From NCBI GenBank assembly GCA_963772675.1, contig CAVYYF010000012.1, positions 1-64,000 on the forward strand: a stretch of 64,000 bases of DNA. Direction: 5' to 3'. Numbering within the stretch: the first letter of the stretch is position 1; every line of letters begins with the position of its first letter. The position numbers and the translations under genes were made by a program. The notes below the pieces were generated by a model. The model saw only the letters and a list, made by a program, of their open reading frames with translations. It searched no databases and was not told the origin of the DNA. This DNA comes from JAKAGZ01 sp963772675 (GTDB lineage Bacteria > Bacteroidota > Ignavibacteria > Ignavibacteriales > Ignavibacteriaceae). This document shows, piece after piece, positions 43,561 to 53,383 of this stretch.

Positions 43561-44589
43561 TTACCCCAGGGATATTTCCCCGTTTTTCACCGGATAGGGA
43601 TCTTCTACTATGTCTTTTTCTAAAAATTCGGCTGTTCCTAAACCATGAGCTGTTTCATCTTTTAGAAATGAAGCTGCTAAAATTGCAAATGATCTTCCTA
43701 TAGCCGATTCAAATGAGGAGGTGATAACAGTTCTGATTTTATTCTTTTTTGCCATATCAACAATTTTCATCGTGTTTATAATTCCACCAAGCATCATAGG
43801 TTTTAAAATCAAACATGGGCTGCCTTTTTTGTAATAAAATCTTCCGCATCCTGAACGGACCTGATTGATTCATCAGCCGCTAAAGGAATTGATGTGTTTT
43901 CTCTTAATCTTATGAAATTAATTGATTTTATAACGGGTTGTTCACAGTATTCAATATCGAATTTCTCAAGTTTTTTAAGATTATTTTTTGCTGATTCAAA
44001 ATTCCATTTACCGTTTGCGTCGATTCTTATTTTTATGTCTTTCCCAGTATTCTCCCTGACCATTTCAATGGCTTTCAAGTCGTCATCAAATTTTTCTCTT
44101 CCTACTTTTACTTTCAGAGTTTCATAACCTTTCTCAATAAGTTCTTTAGTTACAGTTCCAATTTCATTTAATCGATAAAAATCCGATTACGCAATTTACA
44201 TTTACAAATCTTGAAGATTCACGATTAAGCAATTCGTTCAGTGAGACTTTAGTTTTTGAACAGACATAATTCAGAAATGCCTGTTCGAATCCGTGCCTTA
44301 GAGCCGGTAATTTATCAAGGGGAGAAAGGTTTGTTTGTAAACTTTCCTTGAAGTTCGCAAGGTCGATTTTTAAATTCAGTTTGAGGTTCGACAGAAATTT
44401 TGCGGCGTCATCATATGATTCAGAACCAAAATCCGGCAGGGGAGCTGCATCGCCAACACCTTTAAAGTTTCCAGAATCTTTTATCGAAATAATAAAGCCT
44501 TTTCTTTCACTAATTTTTGATTTTGCTGTCTCGAAAGGCTTTTTAAGTTTTAATGAATAGGGCAAATATGTAAGGCCCAGTTGATTCAT
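43561..44589 (-). pseudogene. menC: o-Succinylbenzoate synthase, interrupted by two compensating frameshifts
   Basis: Enolase-superfamily dehydratase of the menaquinone pathway. Three pieces cover the whole gene: 44589-44164 (GFIISIKDSG, ADLGxx-like N-terminal domain), the shifted middle part (VKVGREKFDDDL, then KIRIDANGKW, YCEQPV, IPLAADESI), and 43812-43561 (ILKPMMLGG, SSFESAIGR). One extra A in the run at 44167-44169 (T on the + strand) and one missing T near 43813-43815 account for both breaks. Corrected, it is about 342 aa with its metal and lysine motifs. ATGA overlap with menA. Sequencing error or fresh mutation. Confidence 0.85.
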
Positions 44590-45479
44590 ATCACCAATCC
44601 AATGGAAAAGAGAAGTCCGAACAATGCCGAAAGCTTTGCAGTCAGTTCAAGTGTTTTATTCAGCTCCTGTCCTTCTAATTTGAATAACATACTAATAAGA
44701 TTTACAGCAATTGGGATTGATAAATAGGGAAGAAATACCCAGTAATGGAAATTAAAATTGAAATATAAAGCAGCCGGAACCAGGAAGGAGATTATCAATA
44801 ATATAACATATTCGAATCTTGTAAAAACTTTTCCAAATATTACTGCAAGAGTATTTTTCTTTGCAGCCCGGTCTTCCTCTATGTCCCTGTAATTATTTAC
44901 AACTAAAATATTTGTTATAAGCGCGCCGACTGGGAGAGAGGCTATAAAACTTAATTGTGAAAATTTATGTGCCTGAACATAATAAGTTCCCATAGTTCCT
45001 ACCAATCCGAAGAAAAGGAAAACAAAGAGATCACCAAGCCCGTTATATGCAAGAGGAAAAGGGCCGGCAGTGTATGCAATTCCGGCAATAATTGAGAGCA
45101 CACCAATTATCAGTACAACTTTCCCACCAACATAAACAAGATACAAACCGAGTAGGAATGAAATAAGAAAAACAAGCACACTTCCGATTTTCATTTCTTT
45201 AACAGATATCCAGCCCGAAGCAAGCACGCGTTCCGGGCCTTTACGCTTTTCATTATCTGCACCTTTCAGGAAATCATAAAGGTCGTTAACGAAATTAGTT
45301 CCAACTTGAATTAATAAAGAACATGCTAATGCTATAAGTGAATAGAGTAGAACAAACTTGCTTTCTGAAATTGCGAGTGCAGAACCTACAATCACTGGCA
45401 CTACAGAAGCAAGCAGGGTTTTAGGTCTGCTTGCAAGCAGCCACCCTTTAATTTTTGGCGGAGTATTTTTTTCAGACAT
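44586..45479 (-). CDS. menA: 1,4-Dihydroxy-2-naphthoate polyprenyltransferase
   Basis: Membrane prenyltransferase that attaches the isoprenoid tail to DHNA, 297 aa, about nine helices. The prenyl-diphosphate-binding motif is NDLYDFLKGADNE, the second aspartate motif NNYRDIEEDRAAKK. It is 15 bases after menB and overlaps menC by four bases. Sits in the inner membrane; the final methylase (menG/ubiE) is not in the window. Confidence 0.95.
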   Translation of the reverse strand: MSEKNTPPKIKGWLLASRPKTLLASVVPVIVGSALAISESKFVLLYSLIALACSLLIQVGTNFVNDLYDFLKGADNEKRKGPERVLASGWISVKEMKIGSVLVFLISFLLGLYLVYVGGKVVLIIGVLSIIAGIAYTAGPFPLAYNGLGDLFVFLFFGLVGTMGTYYVQAHKFSQLSFIASLPVGALITNILVVNNYRDIEEDRAAKKNTLAVIFGKVFTRFEYVILLIISFLVPAALYFNFNFHYWVFLPYLSIPIAVNLISMLFKLEGQELNKTLELTAKLSALFGLLFSIGLVI

Positions 45480-45494
45480 AAGGCATAAAAATGT

Positions 45495-46328
45495 TTAAGG
45501 CAATTTGGGAAACTTTCCGAAATCAGGTTTTCTTTTTTCAAGATAGGCTTTTTTACCTTCCTGCGCTTCCTCACTCATATAATAAAGTAAAGTTGCATTG
45601 CCGGCTAATTCCTGTATTCCGGCCTGTCCATCAAGTTCCGCATTGAATCCTGATTTTAAAAGTCTTATAGCCATTGGGCTATGCTGAAGAATTTTTTTAG
45701 CCCATTCAACACCTTCGTTTTCAAGCTTGTCAACAGGAACAACTTTGTTTACTAGTCCCATTGTTTCAGCTTCTTTAGCATTGTACTGATCGCAAAGATA
45801 CCAGATCTCGCGGGCTTTTTTCTGTCCTACAATTCTTGCAAGATAGCTTGAACCAAAACCTCCGTCAAAGCTTCCAACCTTTGGCCCGGTCTGCCCAAAA
45901 ATTGCATTGTCTGCTGCAATTGTCAGATCGCAAACAACGTGCAAAACGTGACCGCCGCCAATTGCATATCCTGCAACTAAAGCTATAACTGGTTTTGGAA
46001 TACTTCTAATCAATTTTTGAAGATCAAGTACATTGAGTCTCGGTACGCCATCCTTTCCTACATATCCTTTATCACCTCTGATCCTTTGATCACCGCCAGA
46101 GCAGAAAGCATATTTGCCATCTTCTGCAGGTCCCTTGCCTGTTAATAAAACCACACCGATTCCCTGGTCCTCGCGTGCATCTGAAAACGCATCGTACATT
46201 TCAATAACTGTCTCGGGGCGGAAGGCATTTCTAACTTCCGGTCTGTTTATAGTGACTTTAGCAATTCCGTCCATCTTTTCATAAATAATATCCTGATATT
46301 CTTTGGCTCTTTTCCAATTATAACTCAT
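45495..46328 (-). CDS. menB: 1,4-Dihydroxy-2-naphthoyl-CoA synthase
   Basis: Crotonase-fold ring-closing enzyme of the menaquinone pathway, 277 aa. Seen: RPEVRNAFRPETV, the oxyanion segment CSGGDQRIRGDKGY, the long GYAIGGGHVLHVVCDLTIA, and QTGPKVGSFDGGFGSSYLA typical of MenB. Length and motifs are standard. Follows menH on the - strand with an 81-base gap, which may hold a promoter. Confidence 0.96.
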   Translation of the reverse strand: MSYNWKRAKEYQDIIYEKMDGIAKVTINRPEVRNAFRPETVIEMYDAFSDAREDQGIGVVLLTGKGPAEDGKYAFCSGGDQRIRGDKGYVGKDGVPRLNVLDLQKLIRSIPKPVIALVAGYAIGGGHVLHVVCDLTIAADNAIFGQTGPKVGSFDGGFGSSYLARIVGQKKAREIWYLCDQYNAKEAETMGLVNKVVPVDKLENEGVEWAKKILQHSPMAIRLLKSGFNAELDGQAGIQELAGNATLLYYMSEEAQEGKKAYLEKRKPDFGKFPKLP

Positions 46329-46409
46329 ATCGATCCTTTTAATTTAAATTCAGATAAAAATTCAATTTTGTATTAAAGCAATCACTAAAATATTGAAATA
46401 TTGGGAAAT

Positions 46410-47228
46410 TTAGAATTGTTTTAAAAAGTTATTTACTGAATTAACGAATTCTTCGGGTTTTTCAAGGTGAGTATTATGTCCGGCGCCTCTAATAATAACA
46501 TTTTCGGATAACGGAAGCAGTTTTGACATATGTAAACTTATTGAGCTGAATTTTTCATCAAGTTCGCCCGAGATCAATAATGTTTTTATTTTTATATTTT
46601 TCAAATCCTCAAAAAGAGGGGGCATCTTGCCTGTGCTAAATCCTTTAAGGGAATTAGCTAGTCCAACTGGGTTATTCTTTAATTTGTTTTCGCGTACTAA
46701 TTTTAATATCTCTTCCGGCATATTTTTTTGAGAGTGTAGGATATCTATGTTCATCCAGAAGTCAACAAATTTTTCAATTGGATTATCAAGAATATACTTT
46801 GCCAGGTTTTCATCATTGTTAGTCCTTTCGGCTCTCATAGTATCGCTGGTTATACCGGGAGTTGCGCTTTCAAGAACAAGGGCTTTTAATTTTTCCTGAT
46901 GCTGATTTGCATAAGATAAAGCGGCCCTTCCTCCCATTGAATAACCTGCAAGAATTATTTTATTTTCTGCAATGTTGCTTACGGCCGAGTCAATATGTTC
47001 AATTATTGATTCAACGGAATAAAGGTTTTCATCAGTTGGTGAGTCACTTTTTCCGTGACCAATAAAATCAAGAGCTGCAGTGTTGAATCTGCCGTCAACA
47101 TTTTTAGCAATATCATCCCAGTCTTCAGAGGAACCGGTGAAGCCGTGCAGAAAGAGTATGTAGTTTCCCGAATTGTTTTTCCGAACAATCTCGAGGTTTA
47201 ATGATATGTCCTTATAATTAATTTTCAT
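46410..47228 (-). CDS. menH: SHCHC synthase (alpha/beta hydrolase)
   Basis: Removes pyruvate from SEPHCHC to form 2-succinyl-6-hydroxy-2,4-cyclohexadiene carboxylate. The 272-aa protein has oxyanion LHGFTGSSEDW, nucleophile elbow GYSMGGRAAL, acid in ISGELDEKF and catalytic His in GAGHNTHLEKP. Conserved MenH Arg residues may be those near AERTNND. Placement between menD and menB supports the name. Confidence 0.9.
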   Translation of the reverse strand: MKINYKDISLNLEIVRKNNSGNYILFLHGFTGSSEDWDDIAKNVDGRFNTAALDFIGHGKSDSPTDENLYSVESIIEHIDSAVSNIAENKIILAGYSMGGRAALSYANQHQEKLKALVLESATPGITSDTMRAERTNNDENLAKYILDNPIEKFVDFWMNIDILHSQKNMPEEILKLVRENKLKNNPVGLANSLKGFSTGKMPPLFEDLKNIKIKTLLISGELDEKFSSISLHMSKLLPLSENVIIRGAGHNTHLEKPEEFVNSVNNFLKQF

Positions 47229-47304
47229 ATGATTAAAAATAAAGAAACCGATTGTAAATAGTTCATTTTAAGGATATTTTATAATTATCGAAAAAGGAGA
47301 AAAT

Positions 47305-47634
47305 ATGGATCATAAACTTATCACGACCGGGCTTACTATTGAAGGTTACAAAATAACTGAAAACCTAGGAATTGTAAGGGGAATAATTGTCCGCTCACGC
47401 TCAATTTTCGGGAATATAGGGGCGGCTTTCCAAACAATTGTTGGGGGTAATATTACTCTTTACACAGAACTATGCGAAAAAACGAGGGAGGATTCTTTTG
47501 ATGTTATGGTACAGCATGCACAGCAATTAGGTGCCGACGGAATTATTAGCTTCAGATATGATGCAAATGATGTTATGCAGGGTGTGACGGAAATTCTTGC
47601 ATACGGAACTGCCGTAAAACTTCAGAAGATGTAA
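47305..47634 (+). CDS. YbjQ/UPF0145 family protein
   Basis: A 109-aa protein of the YbjQ (heavy-metal-binding-like, UPF0145) family, which forms pentameric rings of unknown function. Seen: TTGLTIEGYKI, LGIVRGIIVRSRS, the central KTREDSFDVMVQHAQQLGAD and a terminal AYGTAVKL strand. AAAGGAG precedes the ATG. It is on the opposite strand inside the men cluster, between menH and menD, ending three bases from the menD stop. A link to menaquinone is not implied by known data. Confidence 0.9.
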   Translation: MDHKLITTGLTIEGYKITENLGIVRGIIVRSRSIFGNIGAAFQTIVGGNITLYTELCEKTREDSFDVMVQHAQQLGADGIISFRYDANDVMQGVTEILAYGTAVKLQKM

Positions 47635-47637
47635 AAG

Positions 47638-49413
47638 TTACTTTAACTTTTTTGAAACTTCATTCCAGAATTTTTTGCGTTGAGCCAGCGACTTTACTGA
47701 ATTAGTAGGGATCTCAATTACTGTTAAATTCTTCTTTCTAAAAGAGTTTTTGAAAGCAGAGCGGAATTCATCACGGGTTTTTACTTTTTTGTAATTGCCT
47801 TTATATGCTTTTACAAAATGCGAAAAATCGAGATTATGCGGAGCGATAAAATAATCGTTAAAAACTTTTCCATATTTTGAAATAGGAAGCACTCCAAAAA
47901 TTCCTCCACCGTTATTATTTATCAATACAATTGTAAGTGGTATAGAATATTTAGAAGCGGCGAGCATTCCATTTACATCATAATAGAAAGCAAGGTCGCC
48001 GGTTATTAAAACGGTCGGTTTATTACTGCCGGATTTTATTCCCAGTGCAGTTGAGGTAATCCCATCAATACCGCTTGCACCACGATTGTCAAAAATAGTT
48101 AGTTTCTTATCAGAGTTCGAGGCGAAATAGTCGAAATCCCTTACAGGCATACTATTGGAGATCATTACCTGGACATCATCAGGCAGCAAATTTAATATCT
48201 CAGATGTAATGCCTGGCTCATTCAGGGGAACAGATTTGTCTATAATTTTAGTTTTAACTTTTTCTGTAACTTTGTCAGCATTCAGGAAAGTATCTACCCA
48301 ATCAGTCTTTTCCCTTTGGAAATTGCTGTCTTCTAAAAATTCGTTTATTCTTTCACAAAACAGAAACGGCTTGCAATCAAAGGCAGCTAAGGATTTGTTA
48401 GATGGGTCGAACCAATCACCGTAATCGTTGATCATATACCTTGGGGCATTGCAGTTTTCTAAAAATATGTCGAGCGCTTTTGAGGTGATTGTTCTACCAA
48501 AGTGTAAGATGAAATCTGGTTTAATTTTCTTTACAAAACTTTCTGATCTTAGAAATGCATCAAAGTTTGAAATTATTAATTCCTTATTGTGATTTCCAAA
48601 TCTAATATTTGAGCAACCATCGGCAAGAATCGGATAGCTTAAATGGTTCGCAAGTTTTGCAACATTCCTGGAAAAATCAAGGTTGTAATTTTCAGGACCT
48701 GCAATGATTAATCCTTTCCTGTTTGTTAAAAGCTGTGCCCCGATTTCTTTGAACCATTTCTCATCCTGCACATTTTTAGTTTCTTCATTATCGAAGATGT
48801 TTTTTTTCTTATCTCCATTCTTTTTGGCAAAATCGATTATATCCTTTTCAATTTCATCAGTATGAAATTCTGGTTCAAATGGTTTCCTGAAAGGAAAATT
48901 CAAATGTACAGGGCCCTTTGATCTTACAAATGATTCGTAAACTGCTCTCCTCGCTGTAGATTTAATATGTATTAATCGTCTGACTGTTGGTTCAGGCAGG
49001 CCTAAATCAATAAACCACCTTATATGATTTTTATAAAGATTATTCTGGTTTATAGTTTGATTTGCGCCAACATCGAGTAGTTCCGGTGGTCTGTCCGCAG
49101 TACAGACTATCAGCGGGACTCTATGCTGGTAAGCTTCAATAATAGCAGGATAAAACTCAGCTGTTGCAGTGCCCGATGTACAAACAAGAGCTACGGGGCT
49201 GTTGCTTGATTTTGCCAGGCCAAGAGCAAAAAATGCACAGCTTCTTTCATCTACTAATACATAAGATTTAATGTTTTTATTATTTGCAAAAGCTAAAGTC
49301 AGAGGTGTGTTGCGGGAACCGGGGGAAATACAAACATATTTTACTCCGGCAGAAACCAATTCGTTAGCAAAAGATTCAGTCCAGAGTATGTTTCGGTTTA
49401 TTTTAAAATTCAT
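47638..49413 (-). CDS. menD: SEPHCHC synthase
   Basis: Thiamine-diphosphate enzyme that adds a succinyl-semialdehyde unit from 2-oxoglutarate to isochorismate, 591 aa. The N-terminal domain has ISPGSRNTPLTLAF and DERSCAFFALGLAKSS with the catalytic Glu; CTSGTATAEFYPA; the ThDP-binding region is TGDLAFYYDVNGM...NNNGGGIFG. All are family hallmarks. Its start overlaps the menF stop by one base, indicating coupled translation. Confidence 0.96.
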   Translation of the reverse strand: MNFKINRNILWTESFANELVSAGVKYVCISPGSRNTPLTLAFANNKNIKSYVLVDERSCAFFALGLAKSSNSPVALVCTSGTATAEFYPAIIEAYQHRVPLIVCTADRPPELLDVGANQTINQNNLYKNHIRWFIDLGLPEPTVRRLIHIKSTARRAVYESFVRSKGPVHLNFPFRKPFEPEFHTDEIEKDIIDFAKKNGDKKKNIFDNEETKNVQDEKWFKEIGAQLLTNRKGLIIAGPENYNLDFSRNVAKLANHLSYPILADGCSNIRFGNHNKELIISNFDAFLRSESFVKKIKPDFILHFGRTITSKALDIFLENCNAPRYMINDYGDWFDPSNKSLAAFDCKPFLFCERINEFLEDSNFQREKTDWVDTFLNADKVTEKVKTKIIDKSVPLNEPGITSEILNLLPDDVQVMISNSMPVRDFDYFASNSDKKLTIFDNRGASGIDGITSTALGIKSGSNKPTVLITGDLAFYYDVNGMLAASKYSIPLTIVLINNNGGGIFGVLPISKYGKVFNDYFIAPHNLDFSHFVKAYKGNYKKVKTRDEFRSAFKNSFRKKNLTVIEIPTNSVKSLAQRKKFWNEVSKKLK

Positions 49414-50822
49414 TATCTAAATAAAGACATTATTGGTCTTAGTTTCAATTCTGTTTCTGCAAACTCTGCATCTGGTTCAGAATTCTGGACTATGCCGTTT
49501 CCTGCAAATGCGGTTAGTTTATTGCCGCTGCAAAGTGCTGATCTTAAAGCGACAACAAAATCTCCTTCGTTTTCAAAGTTAAACCACCCTATTATGCCTG
49601 AATAAAGACCTCTCTTAAAGTTTTCTAGTTTTTTTATTAAATGAAGTGCTTCATTTTGCGGCGAGCCACAAATTGCAGGTGTAGGATAAATTACTTTTAA
49701 GACATTCAATATTGAATTACCCGGTTTCAATTCGGCTGAAATTACTGTATGCAGATGTTGAATGTTTGATAGTTTTTTAACGCTGAAATTTTCTTTTTCA
49801 GTAATATTTTCACAAACAGGCGAAAGTGAATTTTTAATGTGATCAATAACAAAGTTATGTTCGGCCTTATCCTTTTCGCTTGACAATAATTTCTTTTCAA
49901 ATTCTTTGTCTTCTTTTTCATCTTTGCCGCGAGGTGCTGACCCTGCTAACGCATCGAATTCAACTTTACCGTTAGAAAATTTTCCTAAAACTTCAGGCGT
50001 TGCTCCAAAGAAAAATGATTTGCCAGAGCGGTGCACAAACAACCGGCAGTTTTTGTAATCTCTTCTAAAACGCGATATTACGTTTTCGAATTTCATTTCA
50101 CCGGATAATAAAACATCAACCTTTCTGGCCAGTACGATTTTGTTAACCCACCCGCCTTCGATGGACTCAAGAGCCTGGTTAATCATTTGTTTCCACTTCT
50201 TTTTATCCTTCGGGGTATTTCCCTCAATCTTTCTTATTTTGGGAAGTTCAGAAGTTTTCTCCCTTCCTTTAATTTTATAAAGATATTCCAGCTTTGAGCG
50301 CAAATGATCCGTAAGATGATTAAAGTTAGACTTTGGACTGTATAAAAAATTAAAAATAAAAAATTGTTCCTTCCCGATTTTCAAAATGATTATTTTGGGA
50401 ACGTACCAGGTTGAATCATTGAAATCCTTCCATTCGTTATCGGAATGCTCAACTGTAAATTTCATTGCCCCGATGAAAAGAGGCACGTGCCTGTCTTTTA
50501 TTATTTCATGATTTGCGACAATTCTATCTTTCCATTCTTTTATTTTTTTATCCGTGATGGCAAATCTGCCGTCGCCGTTTTCAGTAATATTCAGGATTTC
50601 ATCCATTGCAACTACGATAAAATCTGACTCGGGGTGTTCGAGATAAAATGATCTTTCTGAAATATTCAGAAATTCATCTATTTTTCCGGTAAGTTCAAAG
50701 TTATCACCAGGGAGTGCAAAACTGATAACCAGGTTTTGGGATTTTGACTTATTTAAAATGTCTTCTTTTTCTGAAAGAAATTTTGAAAACGAGTTAACTG
50801 AACGGGAAATAAAATCTTCCAT
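49413..50822 (-). CDS. menF: Isochorismate synthase
   Basis: Converts chorismate to isochorismate, the first committed step of menaquinone synthesis; 469 aa from ATG 50822 (the longer frame starts at TTG three codons earlier). The C-terminal chorismate-binding domain shows KIVLARKVDV, FFFGATPEVLG, DALAGSAPRG, SNIQHLHTVISAELK, YPTPAICGSP and FAGNGIVQNSEPDAEF with metal-binding glutamates. The head of the men operon. Salicylate- or siderophore-type isochorismate synthases are similar but the context is decisive. Confidence 0.95.
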   Translation of the reverse strand: MEDFISRSVNSFSKFLSEKEDILNKSKSQNLVISFALPGDNFELTGKIDEFLNISERSFYLEHPESDFIVVAMDEILNITENGDGRFAITDKKIKEWKDRIVANHEIIKDRHVPLFIGAMKFTVEHSDNEWKDFNDSTWYVPKIIILKIGKEQFFIFNFLYSPKSNFNHLTDHLRSKLEYLYKIKGREKTSELPKIRKIEGNTPKDKKKWKQMINQALESIEGGWVNKIVLARKVDVLLSGEMKFENVISRFRRDYKNCRLFVHRSGKSFFFGATPEVLGKFSNGKVEFDALAGSAPRGKDEKEDKEFEKKLLSSEKDKAEHNFVIDHIKNSLSPVCENITEKENFSVKKLSNIQHLHTVISAELKPGNSILNVLKVIYPTPAICGSPQNEALHLIKKLENFKRGLYSGIIGWFNFENEGDFVVALRSALCSGNKLTAFAGNGIVQNSEPDAEFAETELKLRPIMSLFR

Positions 50823-50894
50823 TAAAATCAAAAATTATTAAGGGTTTAATATAAATCTATTAAAAAAGGATTTCAATTTGGCCGGTATTTAATT

Positions 50895-51851
50895 TTAAAA
50901 TAGAATGTCCTGTTCTATGGTTTCTAATATTCTTAAATAACTATCATATCTTTCGGCGGAAATTTTACCATTTTCAACTGCGTCAATAACAGCACAGCCG
51001 GGTTCGTGTGAATGGATGCACGTGTTAAAGCGGCAATTTTTTGAATGGTCAGGAAATTCTATAAAATAATGGCCAAGGTCCTCTTTTCGTATTCCAAATG
51101 GGGCAATTTCTCTAACACCCGGAGTGTCTATAATAAACGTGCCCAGTTCTGTTTCAATCATAATGCTGGTTACAGTTGTGTGTTTTCCTTTTTCGGTGTA
51201 ATTACTGATCTCACCAATATTCAAATCCAATTCAGCATAAATTTTATTTAGAATGGAAGATTTACCAACACCCGATTGACCCCAGAGCAGGTTTTTCTTT
51301 CCGTGAAACAGTTTTTTTAATTCCTGCATGCCGGTTCCGGTTATAATACTCGATTTTATAACTTTGTAACCAATACTTTTATAGATTTCCGCCCATTCAT
51401 CAATTAAATTTTCATCATCAAGATCAGTCTTATTTATAATTATAAAAGTTCTTATATAAGAACTTTCCCCAATAACCAAAAATCTGTCGATAGTTTTATT
51501 ATTGAAAAGCGGCCGGGCAACACTGCTGACTACGAATAAATTGTCAATGTTAGCGGCTACGATTTGTTCCAGCCTTTCACCGCGGTAGCTTGAGCCTTTT
51601 ATTTTCGGAGCCTTCCTTGAAATGTAGTTTTCTCTTTTATCGATTGAATGAATTACACCTGCGTGTTCATCAATTACTTCAAAGTCTACGTAATCCCCGA
51701 TTACGCAGATATCGGTTTTAAAAAGTTTTTCTTTTTTAAGCTTGAAATTTTTTTTGAATTTTCCCTTCATGCTGCAGCGGATCTGCTTTCCGCCTTTCAC
51801 GGGAATTACATAATGGTCTTTGCTTTCTATGCGGCAAACAGTTCCTTTGAT
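50895..51851 (-). CDS. rsgA: Ribosome small-subunit GTPase RsgA, apparent ATC start
   Basis: 30S-maturation GTPase. The permuted GTPase motifs G4 IINKTDLD, G1 WGQSGVGKSS, G2/G3 KHTTVTSIMIE and IDTPGVRE, then a zinc site CRFNTCIHSHEPGC are all present. The longest standard frame starts at GTG 51800, but that cuts the N-terminal OB domain. In-frame codons upstream encode IKGTVCRIESKDHYVIP, matching the family start; a TAG stop lies six codons above. An AGGAG (51857-51861) sits five bases before ATC (51849-51851), exactly where ATG is expected. ATC initiation, or a base error, is inferred. 318 aa. Confidence 0.88.
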   Translation of the reverse strand: MKGTVCRIESKDHYVIPVKGGKQIRCSMKGKFKKNFKLKKEKLFKTDICVIGDYVDFEVIDEHAGVIHSIDKRENYISRKAPKIKGSSYRGERLEQIVAANIDNLFVVSSVARPLFNNKTIDRFLVIGESSYIRTFIIINKTDLDDENLIDEWAEIYKSIGYKVIKSSIITGTGMQELKKLFHGKKNLLWGQSGVGKSSILNKIYAELDLNIGEISNYTEKGKHTTVTSIMIETELGTFIIDTPGVREIAPFGIRKEDLGHYFIEFPDHSKNCRFNTCIHSHEPGCAVIDAVENGKISAERYDSYLRILETIEQDILF

Positions 51852-51874
51852 AAATACTCCTGCTATCTAATAAA

Positions 51875-51903
51875 AAAGCGCTATATAAAAAATATAGCGC
51901 TTT
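51875..51903 (-). terminator. Intrinsic terminator of the outer-membrane protein operon
   Basis: A 12-base perfect stem (AAAGCGCTATAT with its complement) and A/T loop, followed on the - strand by TTTATT. It lies after the FadL-like gene and just before rsgA. Confidence 0.85.
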
Positions 51904-51931
51904 AAAATCTTAATCAACTCTGCCGGGGTTA

Positions 51932-53383
51932 TCAAAATCTGTAAGTCATACCAATCATTATTTTGTCTTTGCTTATATCCTGGTATGTTCTTGAAACATT
52001 GTAACTGTAATTGTCTCCGTAATTTTTCCACCAGCCGTGTGCATATCCGATATCTATTCCAACAGTCTGATCAGCGAGGAATCCGATTCCGGCAGTGAAG
52101 TATTTTCTGTCATATTCTGATGGATCACCCTGGTACGGCGACGGCTGATAAATGAATCCGCCTCTCAATATTAATCCAACGCCAGGAATTGTATATTCTA
52201 ATCCTGCATTTACATTTACTACAGCCCTGAGAAGATCTTTTATGTCCTTATTTATGCTGGCAACATATGATGTGCTTAAACCATCAGGATTGCGGAATTC
52301 AGTTTGTGAATAATCAATCATCGTTGCTTCACCACTTAAAATTAATCCCTTTAGATTTACTGAAAATCCTCCTGCCAGTTCAAACGGTGTAACGATATCG
52401 TATTTTACATTTGAACTATAATATGAAGGGTCTAAGCTGTAAGAGGAGCCCGAACCAAACTGACTACTGCCGTTAACTGTAAATGTTTCCTTAATTGTGT
52501 GGTACTTTGGAAATTGTACTGTTGCACCGAATCTTGCATTATCATTAAACTGGTATAAAATTCCAAGCTTAGCATCCCACCCTGAAATATTCCAGTCAAG
52601 TATTCTGTTCAGGTAGAATGTTTGAAAATCCATTGTTGAAAGGTCACCTGGATTAGTTTCTCCCTGGTATAAATTCTGAGTGTCATCTTCATAATAGTCG
52701 CTGTTTGAAGTATAGCTTCCCTTAATGATGTTTAAATCCAGACCAACAAAAAGATTTTTGTAAACTTCAATCGCACCTGTAAATGCCCAATTATTAGTTG
52801 AACCTGATGAAAGGATGCTGCCGCTCTGATTAAGCCCGCCATTAATCGGAGTATTATATACTGAATCAGTCAGGAAAAGATCATAGGGAATATTATAATC
52901 GTACGGACTATTTGAGTTCAACAAATTTTGGATCATCGAATTATTTCCGGTATTGAGCCCGTTAAATTTCAAACTACCTGTTAAGTCTTTGGTGGTATAA
53001 TATGAGATTCCAAAAACCAGGCTTCCCTGGTAAGTAGGGAAGGGAATTGCAAGACTAATTCTGTTAAGTCTGGTAGTACTGTTTGATTCGCTGGTACCCT
53101 GGTTAAAGAAGGTAGTGTTATTATTGAATTTATTGTAGCTCAATCCACCTGAAAGTTCCATTTTTTTCAGAAGACCTAATCCTGCCGGATTAAAAAAAGC
53201 TGCTGATGCATCGTCGCTTAACCCGATATAGCTGTTTCCCATTCCAAGTGCTCTTGCGCTTACGCCAAGTCCGGGAACAGCAAGTCTTAATGCATCGGTT
53301 TCATTTTGTGCATATATTTTTGTAATAGAAACTAAAAATAAAAATATCATAAGCTTTGAAAAAATCCCGAGTAAGCTTTTCAT
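51932..53383 (-). CDS. OmpP1/FadL-type outer-membrane protein
   Basis: Outer-membrane barrel, 483 aa, with a signal peptide ending IYAQ. The mature N terminus GVSARALGMGNSYIGLSDDASAAFFNPAGL is the characteristic hatch-region pattern of the FadL/TodX and PorV-like family, and the rest alternates aromatic strands, ending in Phe (TYRF). Known members carry hydrophobic substrates or help type IX secretion; the substrate here is unknown. Its ATG overlaps the stop of the upstream lipoprotein gene by four bases; an intrinsic terminator follows. Confidence 0.88.
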   Translation of the reverse strand: MKSLLGIFSKLMIFLFLVSITKIYAQNETDALRLAVPGLGVSARALGMGNSYIGLSDDASAAFFNPAGLGLLKKMELSGGLSYNKFNNNTTFFNQGTSESNSTTRLNRISLAIPFPTYQGSLVFGISYYTTKDLTGSLKFNGLNTGNNSMIQNLLNSNSPYDYNIPYDLFLTDSVYNTPINGGLNQSGSILSSGSTNNWAFTGAIEVYKNLFVGLDLNIIKGSYTSNSDYYEDDTQNLYQGETNPGDLSTMDFQTFYLNRILDWNISGWDAKLGILYQFNDNARFGATVQFPKYHTIKETFTVNGSSQFGSGSSYSLDPSYYSSNVKYDIVTPFELAGGFSVNLKGLILSGEATMIDYSQTEFRNPDGLSTSYVASINKDIKDLLRAVVNVNAGLEYTIPGVGLILRGGFIYQPSPYQGDPSEYDRKYFTAGIGFLADQTVGIDIGYAHGWWKNYGDNYSYNVSRTYQDISKDKIMIGMTYRF

